64,000 nt of DNA from Gammaproteobacteria bacterium MFB021 (GCA_000737985.1 JNVT01000113.1:1-64000); one strand, 5' to 3'. Shown: positions 34,698-43,736, numbered from the stretch's first letter. The notes: generated by a model not told the origin, from the sequence alone. A program made the numbers and translations.

Positions 34698-35837
34698 CTA
34701 GGTCGCACCGCCGAGGGCGGCGATGAGCCCCGGGACATCACGCCCCTGGTGCGCGGCGCGCTCGACCACCGGACGCACGCGGCGCGCCAGCTTGGTCGCG
34801 TGGTGCTGGGCGATGTCCGCCAGGCGATGGTCGAGGAAGGGGTTGGCGAAGCGCTCCAGGGTGACGTCGCGGTAGCGTTCGAGGTCATCGAGCGGCAGCT
34901 CGGCGGCCAGCGTCGGCAGCACCTCGTCGTCGAGCAGTGCGCGCAGCGGCTCGCTCAGTTCGTCGCGCTGCATCGCCTCGCGCACCGTCGCCACCGGCTG
35001 ACCCAGCCGCTGCCAGTGGTGGACCAGCACGCTGTGGGCGAGATTGAGAATGTGCAGCTTGCGCAGCATCGCCGGGCGCAGGTCGTCGACGACCTCGACG
35101 TCGGCATGCACGCAGGGCAGCGCCAGCCCCGGGCGGCGGGCGATGGCCCACAGCGCATAGGGTTCGGCGATCGCCCCCAGTGGCTCCAGCGGCGCCGAGA
35201 CGATGCGGTCGACCAGGGTGTCGGCCCAGACGCAGCGGGTCTGGAGCCAGTCGATGAAGGCCTCGGGGTGGCCGTCGCGTCGCGCCAGCCGGATCACCCG
35301 GGCCAGCAGCTCCTGGGCGTTGTGCTCGATCAGCTCGCAGGGCAAGAGCGTCAGCCCGTCGCGGCCGGCATCGAAGCGGGCCCGCAGCAGTTGGGTCAGC
35401 TTGCCGGGGTAGCTCGTCGGCAGTGGGTTCAGGCTCGAATCGGCGCCGACCTCGAAACCGTCGTCGGCGGTGTTGGAGACGATGATCTCGGCGTGCTCGA
35501 CGACATGGCGGGTCAGTGCCTGCCACCGCTCGGCGGCGATGACGCAGGCGTCGATGCTGTCGACGGTCTGCTCGCGGTCGATCTCCACGCCGTCGCGGCG
35601 GCCGCGGATGCGCAACGGATAGCGCTGCTGGGCGGCGAGCAGACGCGCCTTGCGCTTGCCTTCTTCGCGCGGCGAGGACTGCACCACCAGCAGGCGGCGC
35701 GAGCTGGCTCCGCTGGCCAGCGACTCCGAGACCAGGGCGTCGACGTGGGCGAGCAGAAAGCGCCCGGTGCCGAACTGGACGATGCTGGCATCGCTGTCGA
35801 GAGCCTCCGTGGGGGAACTCATGACACTGCGACTCAT
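34698..35837 (-). CDS. uxaB: tagaturonate reductase-like mannitol dehydrogenase family protein
   Basis: A 379-residue NAD-dependent dehydrogenase of the mannitol dehydrogenase family. The N-terminal Rossmann part contains IVQFGTGRFLLAHVDALV, and the C-terminal domain contains MLRKLHILNLAHSVLVHHW with the catalytic lysine-like KLHILN pattern. UxaB reduces D-tagaturonate to D-altronate. The protein is shorter than the roughly 480-residue enterobacterial enzyme. It is coupled by ATGA overlap to an altronate dehydratase gene, and the neighbouring L-galactonate 5-dehydrogenase would supply tagaturonate, so the role is well supported by context. Confidence 0.75.
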   Translation of the reverse strand: MSRSVMSSPTEALDSDASIVQFGTGRFLLAHVDALVSESLASGASSRRLLVVQSSPREEGKRKARLLAAQQRYPLRIRGRRDGVEIDREQTVDSIDACVIAAERWQALTRHVVEHAEIIVSNTADDGFEVGADSSLNPLPTSYPGKLTQLLRARFDAGRDGLTLLPCELIEHNAQELLARVIRLARRDGHPEAFIDWLQTRCVWADTLVDRIVSAPLEPLGAIAEPYALWAIARRPGLALPCVHADVEVVDDLRPAMLRKLHILNLAHSVLVHHWQRLGQPVATVREAMQRDELSEPLRALLDDEVLPTLAAELPLDDLERYRDVTLERFANPFLDHRLADIAQHHATKLARRVRPVVERAAHQGRDVPGLIAALGGAT

Positions 35838-37483
35838 AGTGACACCCCGCGCTTCCAGGGAATGAAGTCGTGCTGGGAGAGGCGCTGGGCCCGGGTGACA
35901 TGGCGCCCGGAGGCGACCTCCAGACACAGCGCCAACAGCGCCTCGGCGAGTTCGTCGATGGTGCGCTCGCCGCTGACGATGGGGCCGGCGTCGAAATCGA
36001 TGATGTCCTGCATGCGCTGGGCCAGCGCGCTGTTACTGGCGATCTTGAGCACCGGTGCCACCGGGTTGCCGGTGGGCGTGCCGAGCCCGGTGGTGAAGAG
36101 GATCAGATTGGCGCCGGAACCGGCCAGGGCGGTGGTCGACTCGACGTCATTGCCCGGCGTGCACAGCAGGCTCAGACCCGTGCGGCGGTGGGGCTCGGTG
36201 TAGTCGAGCACATCGACCACCGGGGCGTCGCCGCCTTTCTTGGCCGCGCCGGCGGACTTCATCGCATCGGTGATCAGGCCGTCGCGGATATTGCCCGGCG
36301 AGGGGTTCATCGAGAAGTCGGCGCCCACCGCCGCGGCGTGACGCTGGTAGGCGCTCATCAGCTCGGCGAAGCGTGCCGCCACGGCTTCGCTCGTGCAGCG
36401 CGCGGTGAGCTCGTGCTCGACCCCGCACAGTTCGGGGAACTCGCTGAGCATGCCGCTGCCGCCCAGTGCCACCAGGCGGTCGACCACCGCGCCCACCAGC
36501 GGGTTGGCGGAGAGCCCGGAGAAACCATCCGAGCCGCCGCACTCCAGCCCCAGCACCAGCTTGCCGAGAGAGGTGGGCTGGCGCGTGACGCGGTCGGCGC
36601 TGGCGAGGCCGTCGAAGATCGAGGTCAGGGCGTCGCGGATCAGACGCTCCTCGCTGGGCGAGGACTGCTGGTCGAAGTAGTCGACGCGCTTCGTTCCCTG
36701 CGGGTCGCGCTCGGCGACCGCGGCCTTGAGCATGCGGATCTGCGCCTTCTGGCAGCCCAGGCTGAGCACCGTCGCTCCGGCCACGTTGGGGTGGCAGACG
36801 TAGCCGGCGAGCAGCTGGCACAGCGCTTCGGCGTCGTCGTCGGTGCCGCCGCAACCCAGGCTGTGGGTGAGAAAACGCACGCCGTCGACGTTGGGGAAAC
36901 GCCGCGGTGTGGCGCTCTGCTCGCCGCCCATCGGCGGTATCTCGGTGCCCTCGAGCAGGCTCCGGGCCAGGCGCTTGTAGTCACGGTAGGGGTCGTCGCC
37001 CAGGGCCTCGGCGACACACTGGCGCAGCACCTCGACGTTGCGGTTCTCGCAGAACACCAGCGGGATCACCAGCCAGACGTTGGCGGTACCCACGCTGCCG
37101 TCGGCGCGGTGGAAGCCGTCGAAGGTGGCCTGGGCGAAGCGTGACACATCGGGCGGCGTCCAGCTTCGCGAGCCGGGTCGGGCGTCGCCGCCGGCGGTGG
37201 CGTGGGCCAGGTTGTCGGTGGTGATCGCGCTGCCACTGGGGATCGGCCGGGTGGCGCGCCCCACGGTGACGCCGTACATGGTGACGAGATCGCCAGGCGC
37301 GAGATCGGTGAGCGCGAACTTGTGCTTGGCGCGCACGGTATCGGCCAGGGTGAGGCGCGTCTCTCCCACCGTCACCTCGCGCCCGGCGGGCAGGTCGGCC
37401 AGCGCCACCGCGACGTTGTCGCCGGCGTGAATGCGCAGGCTCTGACGCGCCGGGGCGTCGCTGGCGATGGTCGTCTTGCTCAT
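35834..37483 (-). CDS. uxaA: altronate dehydratase (UxaA family, SAF domain fusion)
   Basis: A 549-residue protein with an N-terminal SAF domain (about residues 15-95, AGDNVAVALADLPAG) fused to the UxaA/GarD catalytic domain. The latter has THSLGCGGTDDDAE, SLGCQKAQ, LGLECGGSDGFSGLSANPLVG and the C-terminal FTTGLGTPTGNPVAPVLKI. The iron-dependent enzyme removes water from D-altronate to give 2-keto-3-deoxy-D-gluconate. Its start overlaps the stop of the L-galactonate dehydrogenase gene by four bases, as its stop overlaps uxaB. Confidence 0.88.
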   Translation of the reverse strand: MSKTTIASDAPARQSLRIHAGDNVAVALADLPAGREVTVGETRLTLADTVRAKHKFALTDLAPGDLVTMYGVTVGRATRPIPSGSAITTDNLAHATAGGDARPGSRSWTPPDVSRFAQATFDGFHRADGSVGTANVWLVIPLVFCENRNVEVLRQCVAEALGDDPYRDYKRLARSLLEGTEIPPMGGEQSATPRRFPNVDGVRFLTHSLGCGGTDDDAEALCQLLAGYVCHPNVAGATVLSLGCQKAQIRMLKAAVAERDPQGTKRVDYFDQQSSPSEERLIRDALTSIFDGLASADRVTRQPTSLGKLVLGLECGGSDGFSGLSANPLVGAVVDRLVALGGSGMLSEFPELCGVEHELTARCTSEAVAARFAELMSAYQRHAAAVGADFSMNPSPGNIRDGLITDAMKSAGAAKKGGDAPVVDVLDYTEPHRRTGLSLLCTPGNDVESTTALAGSGANLILFTTGLGTPTGNPVAPVLKIASNSALAQRMQDIIDFDAGPIVSGERTIDELAEALLALCLEVASGRHVTRAQRLSQHDFIPWKRGVSL

Positions 37484-38514
37484 GCTCCGGCCTCCGCGTC
37501 GTCCAGCGTCACCATTGCCTTGATCACCCCGCTGCCGGGGGCGCACCAGGCCGGCATCTGCTCGGGCAGCGCGGTCAGCGTCGCACGGTGGGTGATCAGC
37601 GGGGCGGTCTGCAGCCGGCCTTCGGCCATCAGCTGGGTCACGTGCTCGAAATCCTCCCGCGTGGCGTTGCGGCTGCCGAGCAGGGTCAGCTCCTTCTTGT
37701 GGAAGTCCGGGTCGCTGAAGCGGATCTCGGCCTTGACCACGCTGACCAGCACGTAGCGCCCGCCGTGGCCGGCGAAGTCGAAGCCGCGATTCATTGCCGC
37801 CGGGTTGCCGGTGGCGTCGAACACCACATCGGCCAGGGCGCCATCGTTGAGCGCCTCGATCCTGGCCACCACGTCATCGTCGGCGTGCCAGGTCGCATCG
37901 GCGCCCAGCGCTTCGCGGCACAGCGCCAGGCGGTCGCGGTTGGTGTCGACCATCGCCACCCGCGCGCCGCAGCTCTTGGCCACCTGCAGCACGCCGATAC
38001 CGATCGGCCCCGCGCCGACCACCACCACCAGCTCATCGGCGGCGACCTGGGCGCGGCGCACCGCATGGGCGCCGATGGCCTGGCACTCGACCAGCGCCAG
38101 CGCCTCGGCCGAAAGCGTGGGCACCGCCACCAGGTGGCTGGCGGGCACGTTGAGCGTCTGCGCCATGCCGCCATCGCGGTGCACGCCGATCACCTGAAGC
38201 GCCTGGCAGCAGTTGGTGCGGCCCTGGCGGCAGGCGCGGCACTCGCCGCAGTGCAGATAGGGAATGACGTAGACCGCCTGGCCGACCAGCGCCGGGTCGA
38301 CGTCTTCGGCCACCGCGACCACCTCGCCGGCCAGCTCGTGGCCGAGTACGCGGGGGTACTCGAAGTAGGGCTGATTGCCGCCGAAGGCGTGGATATCGGT
38401 GCCGCAGATACCGATACGGCGAATGGCGACCCGCGCTTCGCCTGGCGCCAGCGGGGGCGTCGGGCGCTCGACCAGCGCCATCTCGCCGGGACGCGAACAG
38501 ACCACGACTTGCAT
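37480..38514 (-). CDS. lgoD: zinc-dependent L-galactonate 5-dehydrogenase (LgoD-like)
   Basis: A 344-residue medium-chain dehydrogenase. The catalytic zinc ligands are in GICGTDIHAFGGNQP and GHELAGEVVA, the structural zinc cysteines in CGECRACRQGRTNCC, and the NAD fold in VVGAGPIGIGVLQVAK. The stretches GGNQPYFEYPRVLGHE and FHKKELTLLGSRNAT resemble the L-galactonate dehydrogenase group (E. coli YjjN/LgoD) more than other alcohol dehydrogenases. The product, D-tagaturonate, is the substrate of the next genes, uxaB and uxaA, which supports the call. Confidence 0.8.
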   Translation of the reverse strand: MQVVVCSRPGEMALVERPTPPLAPGEARVAIRRIGICGTDIHAFGGNQPYFEYPRVLGHELAGEVVAVAEDVDPALVGQAVYVIPYLHCGECRACRQGRTNCCQALQVIGVHRDGGMAQTLNVPASHLVAVPTLSAEALALVECQAIGAHAVRRAQVAADELVVVVGAGPIGIGVLQVAKSCGARVAMVDTNRDRLALCREALGADATWHADDDVVARIEALNDGALADVVFDATGNPAAMNRGFDFAGHGGRYVLVSVVKAEIRFSDPDFHKKELTLLGSRNATREDFEHVTQLMAEGRLQTAPLITHRATLTALPEQMPAWCAPGSGVIKAMVTLDDAEAGA

Positions 38515-38573
38515 GTAGATTCTCCTGGCGAATGAGGGTTTTCGGCCTAAAGGTCAGGCCAATTGGCGCACAG

Positions 38574-38600
38574 GCCGCCTTCCAGACTCAGGAAGGCGGC
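38574..38600 (-). other. intercistronic hairpin
   Basis: GCCGCCTTCC and GGAAGGCGGC form a perfect 10-bp stem around a 7-base loop between the FAH hydrolase gene and lgoD. There is no T run, so it is more likely a processing or stability element than a terminator. Confidence 0.55.
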
Positions 38601-38617
38601 GCGGCGTCGCCGGGCGC

Positions 38618-39460
38618 TCAGCTCTCGATACAGCGCTGGCGCTGTTCGCCCAGCCCCTCGATGCCCAGACGCATGGTCTGGCCCGGCTTGAGGAATACCT
38701 TCGGGTTCTGACCCATGCCCACGCCCGGGGGCGTGCCGGTGGAGATCACGTCGCCCGGTTGCAGGCTCATGAAGCGGCTCAGGTAAGAGACCAGATGCGG
38801 GATCTGGAACACCATGGTGCGGGTCGAGCCGTCCTGGTAGCGCTGGCCGTCGACCTCCAGCCACAGATTCAGATCGTGGGGGTCGGCGATCTCGTCGCGG
38901 GTCACCAGCCAGGGGCCGAGCGGACCGAAGGTGTCGCAGCCCTTGCCCTTGTCCCAGGTGCCGCTGCGCTCGAGCTGGAACTCGCGCTCGGAAACGTCGT
39001 TGATCACGCAGAAGCCGGCGACATGATCCATGGCGTCGGCTTCGTCGATGTAGCGCCCGCCGGTGCCGATCACCACGCCGAGCTCGACCTCCCAGTCGGT
39101 CTTGGTCGAATCGCGAGGGATCTCGACGTCATCGTTGGGGCCGCAGATGGCGCTGGTCCACTTGTTGAACACCACCGGCTCGGCGGGCACCTCGGCACCG
39201 GTCTCGGCGGCGTGATCGGAGTAGTTGAGGCCGATGCAGATGAACTTGCCCACGCGGCCGACGCAGGGGCCCAGGCGGGTATCGGCGGCGACCTCGGGCA
39301 GGCGGCTCAGGTCGAGCGCCGCGAGCTTGGTCAGGCCGGCGGCGCTGAGCACCTCGCCGGCGATGTCATCGATCTCGCCGGAGAGATCGCGCACGCGACC
39401 ATCGGCGTCGACGATGCCCGGTTTTTCCTGCCCCTTGGGGCCGTGGCGTAGCAGTTTCAT
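38618..39460 (-). CDS. FAH family hydrolase, probable 2,4-diketo-3-deoxy-L-fuconate hydrolase
   Basis: A 280-residue FAH-fold enzyme. Typical motifs are FICIGLNYSDHAAETG, the metal-binding DWEVELGVVIG, FCVINDVSEREFQ, DTFGPLGPWLVT and DVISTGTPPGVGMG. This subgroup includes the hydrolase that splits 2,4-diketo-3-deoxy-L-fuconate (or -rhamnonate) into pyruvate and lactate. The adjoining SDR gene resembles the dehydrogenase that makes this diketo acid, so the pathway role is well supported; ureidoglycolate lyase, a common database label for the family, is unlikely here. Confidence 0.83.
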   Translation of the reverse strand: MKLLRHGPKGQEKPGIVDADGRVRDLSGEIDDIAGEVLSAAGLTKLAALDLSRLPEVAADTRLGPCVGRVGKFICIGLNYSDHAAETGAEVPAEPVVFNKWTSAICGPNDDVEIPRDSTKTDWEVELGVVIGTGGRYIDEADAMDHVAGFCVINDVSEREFQLERSGTWDKGKGCDTFGPLGPWLVTRDEIADPHDLNLWLEVDGQRYQDGSTRTMVFQIPHLVSYLSRFMSLQPGDVISTGTPPGVGMGQNPKVFLKPGQTMRLGIEGLGEQRQRCIES

Positions 39461-39547
39461 GAAGACTCCTTTGAGGAAAGCGTTGGTTGAATTCGGTTAC
39501 GAAGTGATCGAGTGACGTTGAGACGGAAGCTTTTTCAGGACCCAGGA

Positions 39548-39684
39548 GGCGCTGGATAAACAGGCGAGCAGAGTGACGCGCAAGGTGCCCGGAGCACAGG
39601 AACCGTAGCCTATGGGGTATAGGTGAGGATTCCGCGCATCGCGTAACGCCGCGATTCACCTGCGCAGCCATTTATCCGGTGTCT
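39548..39684. repeat. about 137-bp palindromic intergenic repeat, copy C (divergent subtype)
   Basis: The left end GGCGCTGGATAAACAGGCGAG is mirrored by CTGCGCAGCCATTTATCCGG at the right. Internal blocks GGGTATAGGTGAG and TAACGCCG correspond in position to GGGTGTAAATGAG and TAACGCCG of copies A and D. The relation rests on shared layout and short matches, so it may be a separate subfamily. It lies between the SDR and FAH hydrolase genes of one operon. Confidence 0.5.
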
Positions 39685-39686
39685 CC

Positions 39687-40427
39687 CTAGTTGGACCAGC
39701 CGCCATCGATCATCTGCACCGTCCCGGTAATGAAACCGGCCTCGTCACTGGCCAGCCAGGTCGCCAGCGCGGCGATCTCCTCCACCTTGCCCAGCCGGCC
39801 CATGGGCTGGCGCGCGACGAAGTCGGCGAACACCTCCTCGGCGCTGCGCCCCTGCTGGCGCGCCTGCTCGGCGACCCGTTCGCGCAGCGAGGGGGAGTCC
39901 ACGGTGCCCGGGCAGATGGCGTTGCAGCGGATGCCGCGGGTCATGAAGTCGGCGGCGATCGACTTGGTCAGCCCGATCACCGCGGCCTTGGTGGTGCCGT
40001 AGGCGAAGCGGTTGACCACGCCCTTGGTGCTGGAGGCGAGCGAGGCCATGTTGATGATGCTGCCGCCGCCGTTCTCCAGCATCGCCGGCAGGGCGGCGCG
40101 CAGGGTATAGAACATCGAGTCGACGTTGAGCCGCTGGGCCTGTGCCCACTGGGCGTCGTCGCACTCGAGGATCGAACCGGCGGGCACCGTCCCGGCGCAG
40201 TTGAAGACGATGTCCAGCGCGCCCAGCGAGCCGATCAGGCGGTCCACCGCGGCGGCGTCGGTGACGTCCAGCGCGTGGCACTCGGCGGCTTCGAGACCGT
40301 CGAGCTTGGCCGCATCGATATCGGTGGCGATCACCCGCGCGCCCTCGGCCAGAAAGCGCTCGACGGTGGCGCGGCCGATGCCCTGGCCGGCAGCAGTGAT
40401 CAGAGCGGTCTTGTGGGCAAGGCGCAT
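39687..40427 (-). CDS. SDR dehydrogenase, probable 2-keto-3-deoxy-L-fuconate 4-dehydrogenase
   Basis: A 246-residue short-chain dehydrogenase with NAD site TAAGQGIGRA, the NCAG motif and catalytic Ser-Tyr-Lys in NMASLASSTKGVVNRFAYGTTKAA. The segments KGVVNRFAYGTTKAAVIGLTKS and CPGTVDSPSLRERV are those of the 2-keto-3-deoxy-L-fuconate dehydrogenase/DHRS6 group. It would oxidise C4 of the deoxy acid made by L-fuconate dehydratase (gene at 16.6 kb). ATG 40427 has AGGAG. It is the first gene of the eight-gene operon ending at the TRAP large permease and is divergent from a GntR gene. Confidence 0.83.
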   Translation of the reverse strand: MRLAHKTALITAAGQGIGRATVERFLAEGARVIATDIDAAKLDGLEAAECHALDVTDAAAVDRLIGSLGALDIVFNCAGTVPAGSILECDDAQWAQAQRLNVDSMFYTLRAALPAMLENGGGSIINMASLASSTKGVVNRFAYGTTKAAVIGLTKSIAADFMTRGIRCNAICPGTVDSPSLRERVAEQARQQGRSAEEVFADFVARQPMGRLGKVEEIAALATWLASDEAGFITGTVQMIDGGWSN

Positions 40428-40490
40428 GGCGTGGCTCCTGAGCGTTGTCGAAGTTGGCTGACTGTTGTCGCACGGTGGCCTTTCGCTTCT

Positions 40491-40616
40491 AATGTCTAAA
40501 GGCCTGACCATTGGGCCGAGTATTATCCTATGCGTGGCGGCACCGCAAACCGCCAAACGTCTAATAGGCAGCGCCAGCGCCCGGGGTTGCGTGCCAGTTT
40601 TCGACCAATGTCTAAC
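40491..40616. promoter_or_regulatory. candidate operators with repeated TGTCTAA motif
   Basis: AATGTCTAA occurs at 40491-40499 and 40607-40615, with a related ACGTCTAATA near 40558. The first is part of an imperfect palindrome AATGTCTAAAGGCC followed by TGACCATT. They lie in the 234-base divergent region between the SDR operon and the GntR gene, as expected for autoregulation by a GntR protein. Confidence 0.4.
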
Positions 40617-40661
40617 AAGGACGCCGTTCCCGGGCGGCGGCCTGCCACAGGAGATCCCGCG

Positions 40662-41417
40662 ATGCCGATTCAGACCATTCGCGCCCAGCGGCTCTATCGC
40701 CAGATTGCCGATCAGCTGCTGGCGCTGATCCGCCAGGGCGAATTCCCGCCGGGCTCGCTGCTGCCGCCGGAGCGTGATCTGGCGCAGCAGCTCGGGGTCA
40801 GTCGCGCCTCGGTGCGTGAGGCGTTGATCGCGCTGGAAGTGGTGGGGCAGGTGGAGGTACGGGTCGGCCACGGCGTGCTGGTGCTGGAGCGCGCGGCGCC
40901 GGTCGAAGCGCCGGTAATGCACATCGCCAGCCGCCAGGAGCCGTGGGCGATCGACCCCGAATTCGAAAGCGAGATCGAGCTCGATCTGGATCAGGAGATT
41001 CCGCCCTTCGCCCTGCTCGAGGCGCGCCGCTTCATCGAGCCGGAGACCGCGGCATTGGCGGCGCTCAACGCCAGCGACGCCGATCTCGAGGCGATCCGCG
41101 CGGCCTATCGGCGCAACGTCGAAGACAACCGCCACGGTGGTAACAACATGGTCGGCGATCGGCTGATGCATATCCGCATCGCCGAGGCCTCGGGAAACGC
41201 CGCCTACGCCATGCTGCTCAAGCACCTGCTCGGCCATCAGTACGGGGTGATGTTCCGGCGGCTGCAGGCGCTGTTCATGTCCACCGACATGCCGCGCCGC
41301 TCGCAGCAGGATCACAGCCGTATCCTCGCTGCGATCGAGGCGCGGGATGCCGAGGCCGCACGCGCGGCGATGGCGGCGCACCTCGACCACGTGCTCGGAG
41401 TATTCTTCGATAGCTGA
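40662..41417 (+). CDS. GntR family regulator, FCD subfamily
   Basis: A 251-residue regulator: winged helix in residues 9-70 (LPPERDLAQQLGVSRASVREALIALEVVG) and an FCD domain (LLEARRFIEPETAALAA, MHIRIAEASGNAAY, with a C-terminal AAMAAHLDHV). ATG 40662 has CAGGAG ahead. Divergence from the L-fuconate/L-galactonate operon makes it the probable repressor of that operon, with a pathway acid as inducer. The ligand is not known. Confidence 0.9.
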   Translation: MPIQTIRAQRLYRQIADQLLALIRQGEFPPGSLLPPERDLAQQLGVSRASVREALIALEVVGQVEVRVGHGVLVLERAAPVEAPVMHIASRQEPWAIDPEFESEIELDLDQEIPPFALLEARRFIEPETAALAALNASDADLEAIRAAYRRNVEDNRHGGNNMVGDRLMHIRIAEASGNAAYAMLLKHLLGHQYGVMFRRLQALFMSTDMPRRSQQDHSRILAAIEARDAEAARAAMAAHLDHVLGVFFDS

Positions 41418-41540
41418 GCCCGGTGCCGTTACCGCCGACGATTCGACCGCATCGACGCGCGGGCACGAAAAAAGCCAGTGTCGCCGCCGCCGCAGGCGGA
41501 CTAGCCTTGCATCAGTGTTCACCGGGATTGGTCCCGATTT

Positions 41541-41556
41541 GCCGGCCGCGGCCGGC
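41541..41556. repeat. 16-bp perfect palindrome upstream of wrbA
   Basis: GCCGGCCGCGGCCGGC reads the same on both strands and ends 26 bases before the wrbA start. It could be a protein-binding site or hinder translation as a hairpin. Confidence 0.5.
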
Positions 41557-41582
41557 GCTACCCCTGCTGCAAGGAGCGTGCA

Positions 41583-42188
41583 ATGAGCAAGGTACTGGTG
41601 CTTTATTACTCGAGCTATGGCCATGTCGAGACGCTGGCCAAGGCGATCGCCGAAGGTGCCGGCGGTGTCGGCGGCACCCAGGTGGACGTGCGCCGGGTGT
41701 CCGAGCTGGTCCCCGAGAAGGTGGCCGAGCAGTCGGGCTACAAGACCGATCAGGATGCGCCGCTGATCGAAAGCCCCGATGCGCTGGCCGATTACGATGC
41801 GATCATCGTCGGCACGCCGACCCGATTCGGCAACATGGCCTCGCAGATGCGCAACTTCTGGGACATGACCGGCGGCCTGTGGGCCCAGGGCAAGCTGGTG
41901 GGTAAGATCGGCAGTGCCTTCGTCTCCACCGCGACCCAGCATGGCGGTCAGGAGACCACGCTGACCTCGATCCATACCACGCTGCTGCACCACGGCATGG
42001 TGATCGCCGGCGTGCCTTACGCCTGCCAGGAACTCACCAACATGAGCGAGATCACCGGCGGCACGCCCTATGGCGCTTCGACCCTGGCGGGGGCCGACGG
42101 CAGCCGTACCCCGAGCGAGAACGAACTGGCGATCGCCCGCTTCCAGGGCAAGCACGTCGCCGAGCTGGCAGCCAAGCTGGGCGGCTGA
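41583..42188 (+). CDS. wrbA: NAD(P)H:quinone oxidoreductase WrbA
   Basis: A 201-residue flavodoxin-like protein. The FMN phosphate loop is [12 protein letters not shown], followed by [18 protein letters not shown] and [13 protein letters not shown], all typical of WrbA. It transfers two electrons from NAD(P)H to quinones and protects against redox cycling. AAGGAG precedes ATG 41583. A long perfect hairpin separates it from the convergent sugar porter gene. Confidence 0.95.
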   Translation: MSKVLVLYYSSYGHVETLAKAIAEGAGGVGGTQVDVRRVSELVPEKVAEQSGYKTDQDAPLIESPDALADYDAIIVGTPTRFGNMASQMRNFWDMTGGLWAQGKLVGKIGSAFVSTATQHGGQETTLTSIHTTLLHHGMVIAGVPYACQELTNMSEITGGTPYGASTLAGADGSRTPSENELAIARFQGKHVAELAAKLGG

Positions 42189-42207
42189 CACCCTCTGCAT
42201 AACGCGC

Positions 42208-42241
42208 AAGCCCGCGCCGTCGTGAGCGACGGCGCGGGCTT
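42208..42241. terminator. hairpin between convergent wrbA and sugar porter genes
   Basis: AAGCCCGCGCCGTCG and CGACGGCGCGGGCTT form a perfect 15-bp stem with a TGAG loop. The T run is very short, but the strong, symmetrical stem between two convergent genes suggests two-way termination. Confidence 0.7.
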
Positions 42242-42249
42242 GTCGAGGG

Positions 42250-43656
42250 TCACTCGTAGACCATCTCTTCGAGCTCCAGGCCCTTGGTCTCGCGCACGAA
42301 GCGCGCCACGAAGAAGATCGAGATCAGCGCACACAGGGCGTAGAAGCCATAGGCGCCGGTCAGCCCGATCGAGGCGAGCATGATCGGGAAGGTCATGGTG
42401 ATGGCGAAGTTGGCCACCCACTGGAACAGCCCGGCGATCGCCAGCCCCGAACCGCGCACCTGGTTGGGGAACATCTCACCCAGCATGACCCACATCACCG
42501 GGCCCCAGGAGACGTTGAAGCAGAACACGTAGATGTTGGCGGCGATCAGCGCGAGCACCCCGTTGCCGCTGGAGAGCGCCAGGCTGCCGTTGACCATGTC
42601 GGCGGTGGAGAAGGCGTAGACCAGCAGCGCCAGGGTCAGCGTCATCCCCAGCGAGCCGGCCCACAGCAGCGGCTTGCGCCCGATGCGGTCGATCAGGCCG
42701 ATGGTGACCAGACAGGCGGCGATACTCACCGCGCCGCTGATCACATTGATCATCAGGGCGTCGTTTTCGGAGAACCCCACCGCCTGCCACAGCACGGCGC
42801 CGTAGTAGAACACCACGTTGATCCCCACCAGCTGCTGGAATACCGCCAGCCCGATACCCACCCACACCAGCTTGAGCAGCTTGCCGGTGGCGGGGTTGAT
42901 CAGGTCGGACAGGCGCGGCTGGTGGCGGGTGGAGAGCGACTGGCGAATCTCGCCCAGACGGCGCTCGGTGGTGGCGGCATCGTAGACCAGCCGCAGCACC
43001 CGCTCGGCCTTGGACTCACGCCCGGCGCTGACCAGAAAGCGCGGGCTCTCGGGGATGAACAGCAGGGCCACGAAGAAGATGCCGGCGGGTACCAGCTCCA
43101 TCCAGAACATGCAGCGCCACGCCTCGAAGCCGAACCACAGCGGGGCGGTGGAGCCGCCGGCGATATTGGCCAGGACGTAGTTGTTGAGAAACGAGAAGAA
43201 CAGCCCGCCGATGATCGCCACCTGCTGAATGGTCGCCAGCCGGCCGCGCAGATGCGAGGGCGCGATCTCGCTGATATAGGCCGGCGACATCACGCTGGCG
43301 GCGCCCACCGCCAGGCCGCCCAGCACGCGATAGATGACGAACTCCAGCGAGCCTCCGGCGATACCCGAGCCCCAGGCGCTGATCAGGAACAGCACCGCGG
43401 CGACGATCAGCAGCGTGCGCCGGCCGAAACGGTCGGCCAGGCGCCCGGCGAAGAACGCCCCCACGGCGCAGCCGAGCAGCATCGAGGCGACGTTGAAGCC
43501 GGTGCCCACGCTCTCGGAGTGGAACGCCTGCTGCAGGCCGTCGACGGTGCCGTTGATGACCCCGCTGTCGAACCCGAACAGAAAGCCGCCGATAGCGGCG
43601 ACGCAGCAGATCAGCATGACCACGAAAGGATGTTGCGAAGCGCTGGATGTTGGCAT
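42250..43656 (-). CDS. MFS sugar porter (XylE/GalP-like)
   Basis: A 468-residue, 12-segment transporter of the sugar porter family. Diagnostic motifs: FGFDSGVINGT in helix 1, GRLADRFGRR in loop 2-3, PESPRFLV in the middle, QQLVGINVVFYYG in helix 7 and the end segment ETKGLELEE. It imports a monosaccharide by proton symport. As it follows a xylose dehydrogenase gene under a ROK repressor, D-xylose is the likely substrate. GGAG precedes ATG 43656. Confidence 0.9.
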   Translation of the reverse strand: MPTSSASQHPFVVMLICCVAAIGGFLFGFDSGVINGTVDGLQQAFHSESVGTGFNVASMLLGCAVGAFFAGRLADRFGRRTLLIVAAVLFLISAWGSGIAGGSLEFVIYRVLGGLAVGAASVMSPAYISEIAPSHLRGRLATIQQVAIIGGLFFSFLNNYVLANIAGGSTAPLWFGFEAWRCMFWMELVPAGIFFVALLFIPESPRFLVSAGRESKAERVLRLVYDAATTERRLGEIRQSLSTRHQPRLSDLINPATGKLLKLVWVGIGLAVFQQLVGINVVFYYGAVLWQAVGFSENDALMINVISGAVSIAACLVTIGLIDRIGRKPLLWAGSLGMTLTLALLVYAFSTADMVNGSLALSSGNGVLALIAANIYVFCFNVSWGPVMWVMLGEMFPNQVRGSGLAIAGLFQWVANFAITMTFPIMLASIGLTGAYGFYALCALISIFFVARFVRETKGLELEEMVYE

Positions 43657-43736
43657 TGTCTAGCTCCGTTGATGTGTGTTCAGGCGCATCTCGAAGAGGG
43701 GATACGGGCGTGAATCATGGGGCGAGCCCGGGCCGG

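Noticed and set aside
39687-42209. An 840-codon open frame on the minus strand spanning the SDR gene and the region antisense to the GntR and wrbA genes
   Set aside because: Only its last 246 codons resemble a protein family (SDR); the rest is antisense to two well-supported genes and open only because of high GC.
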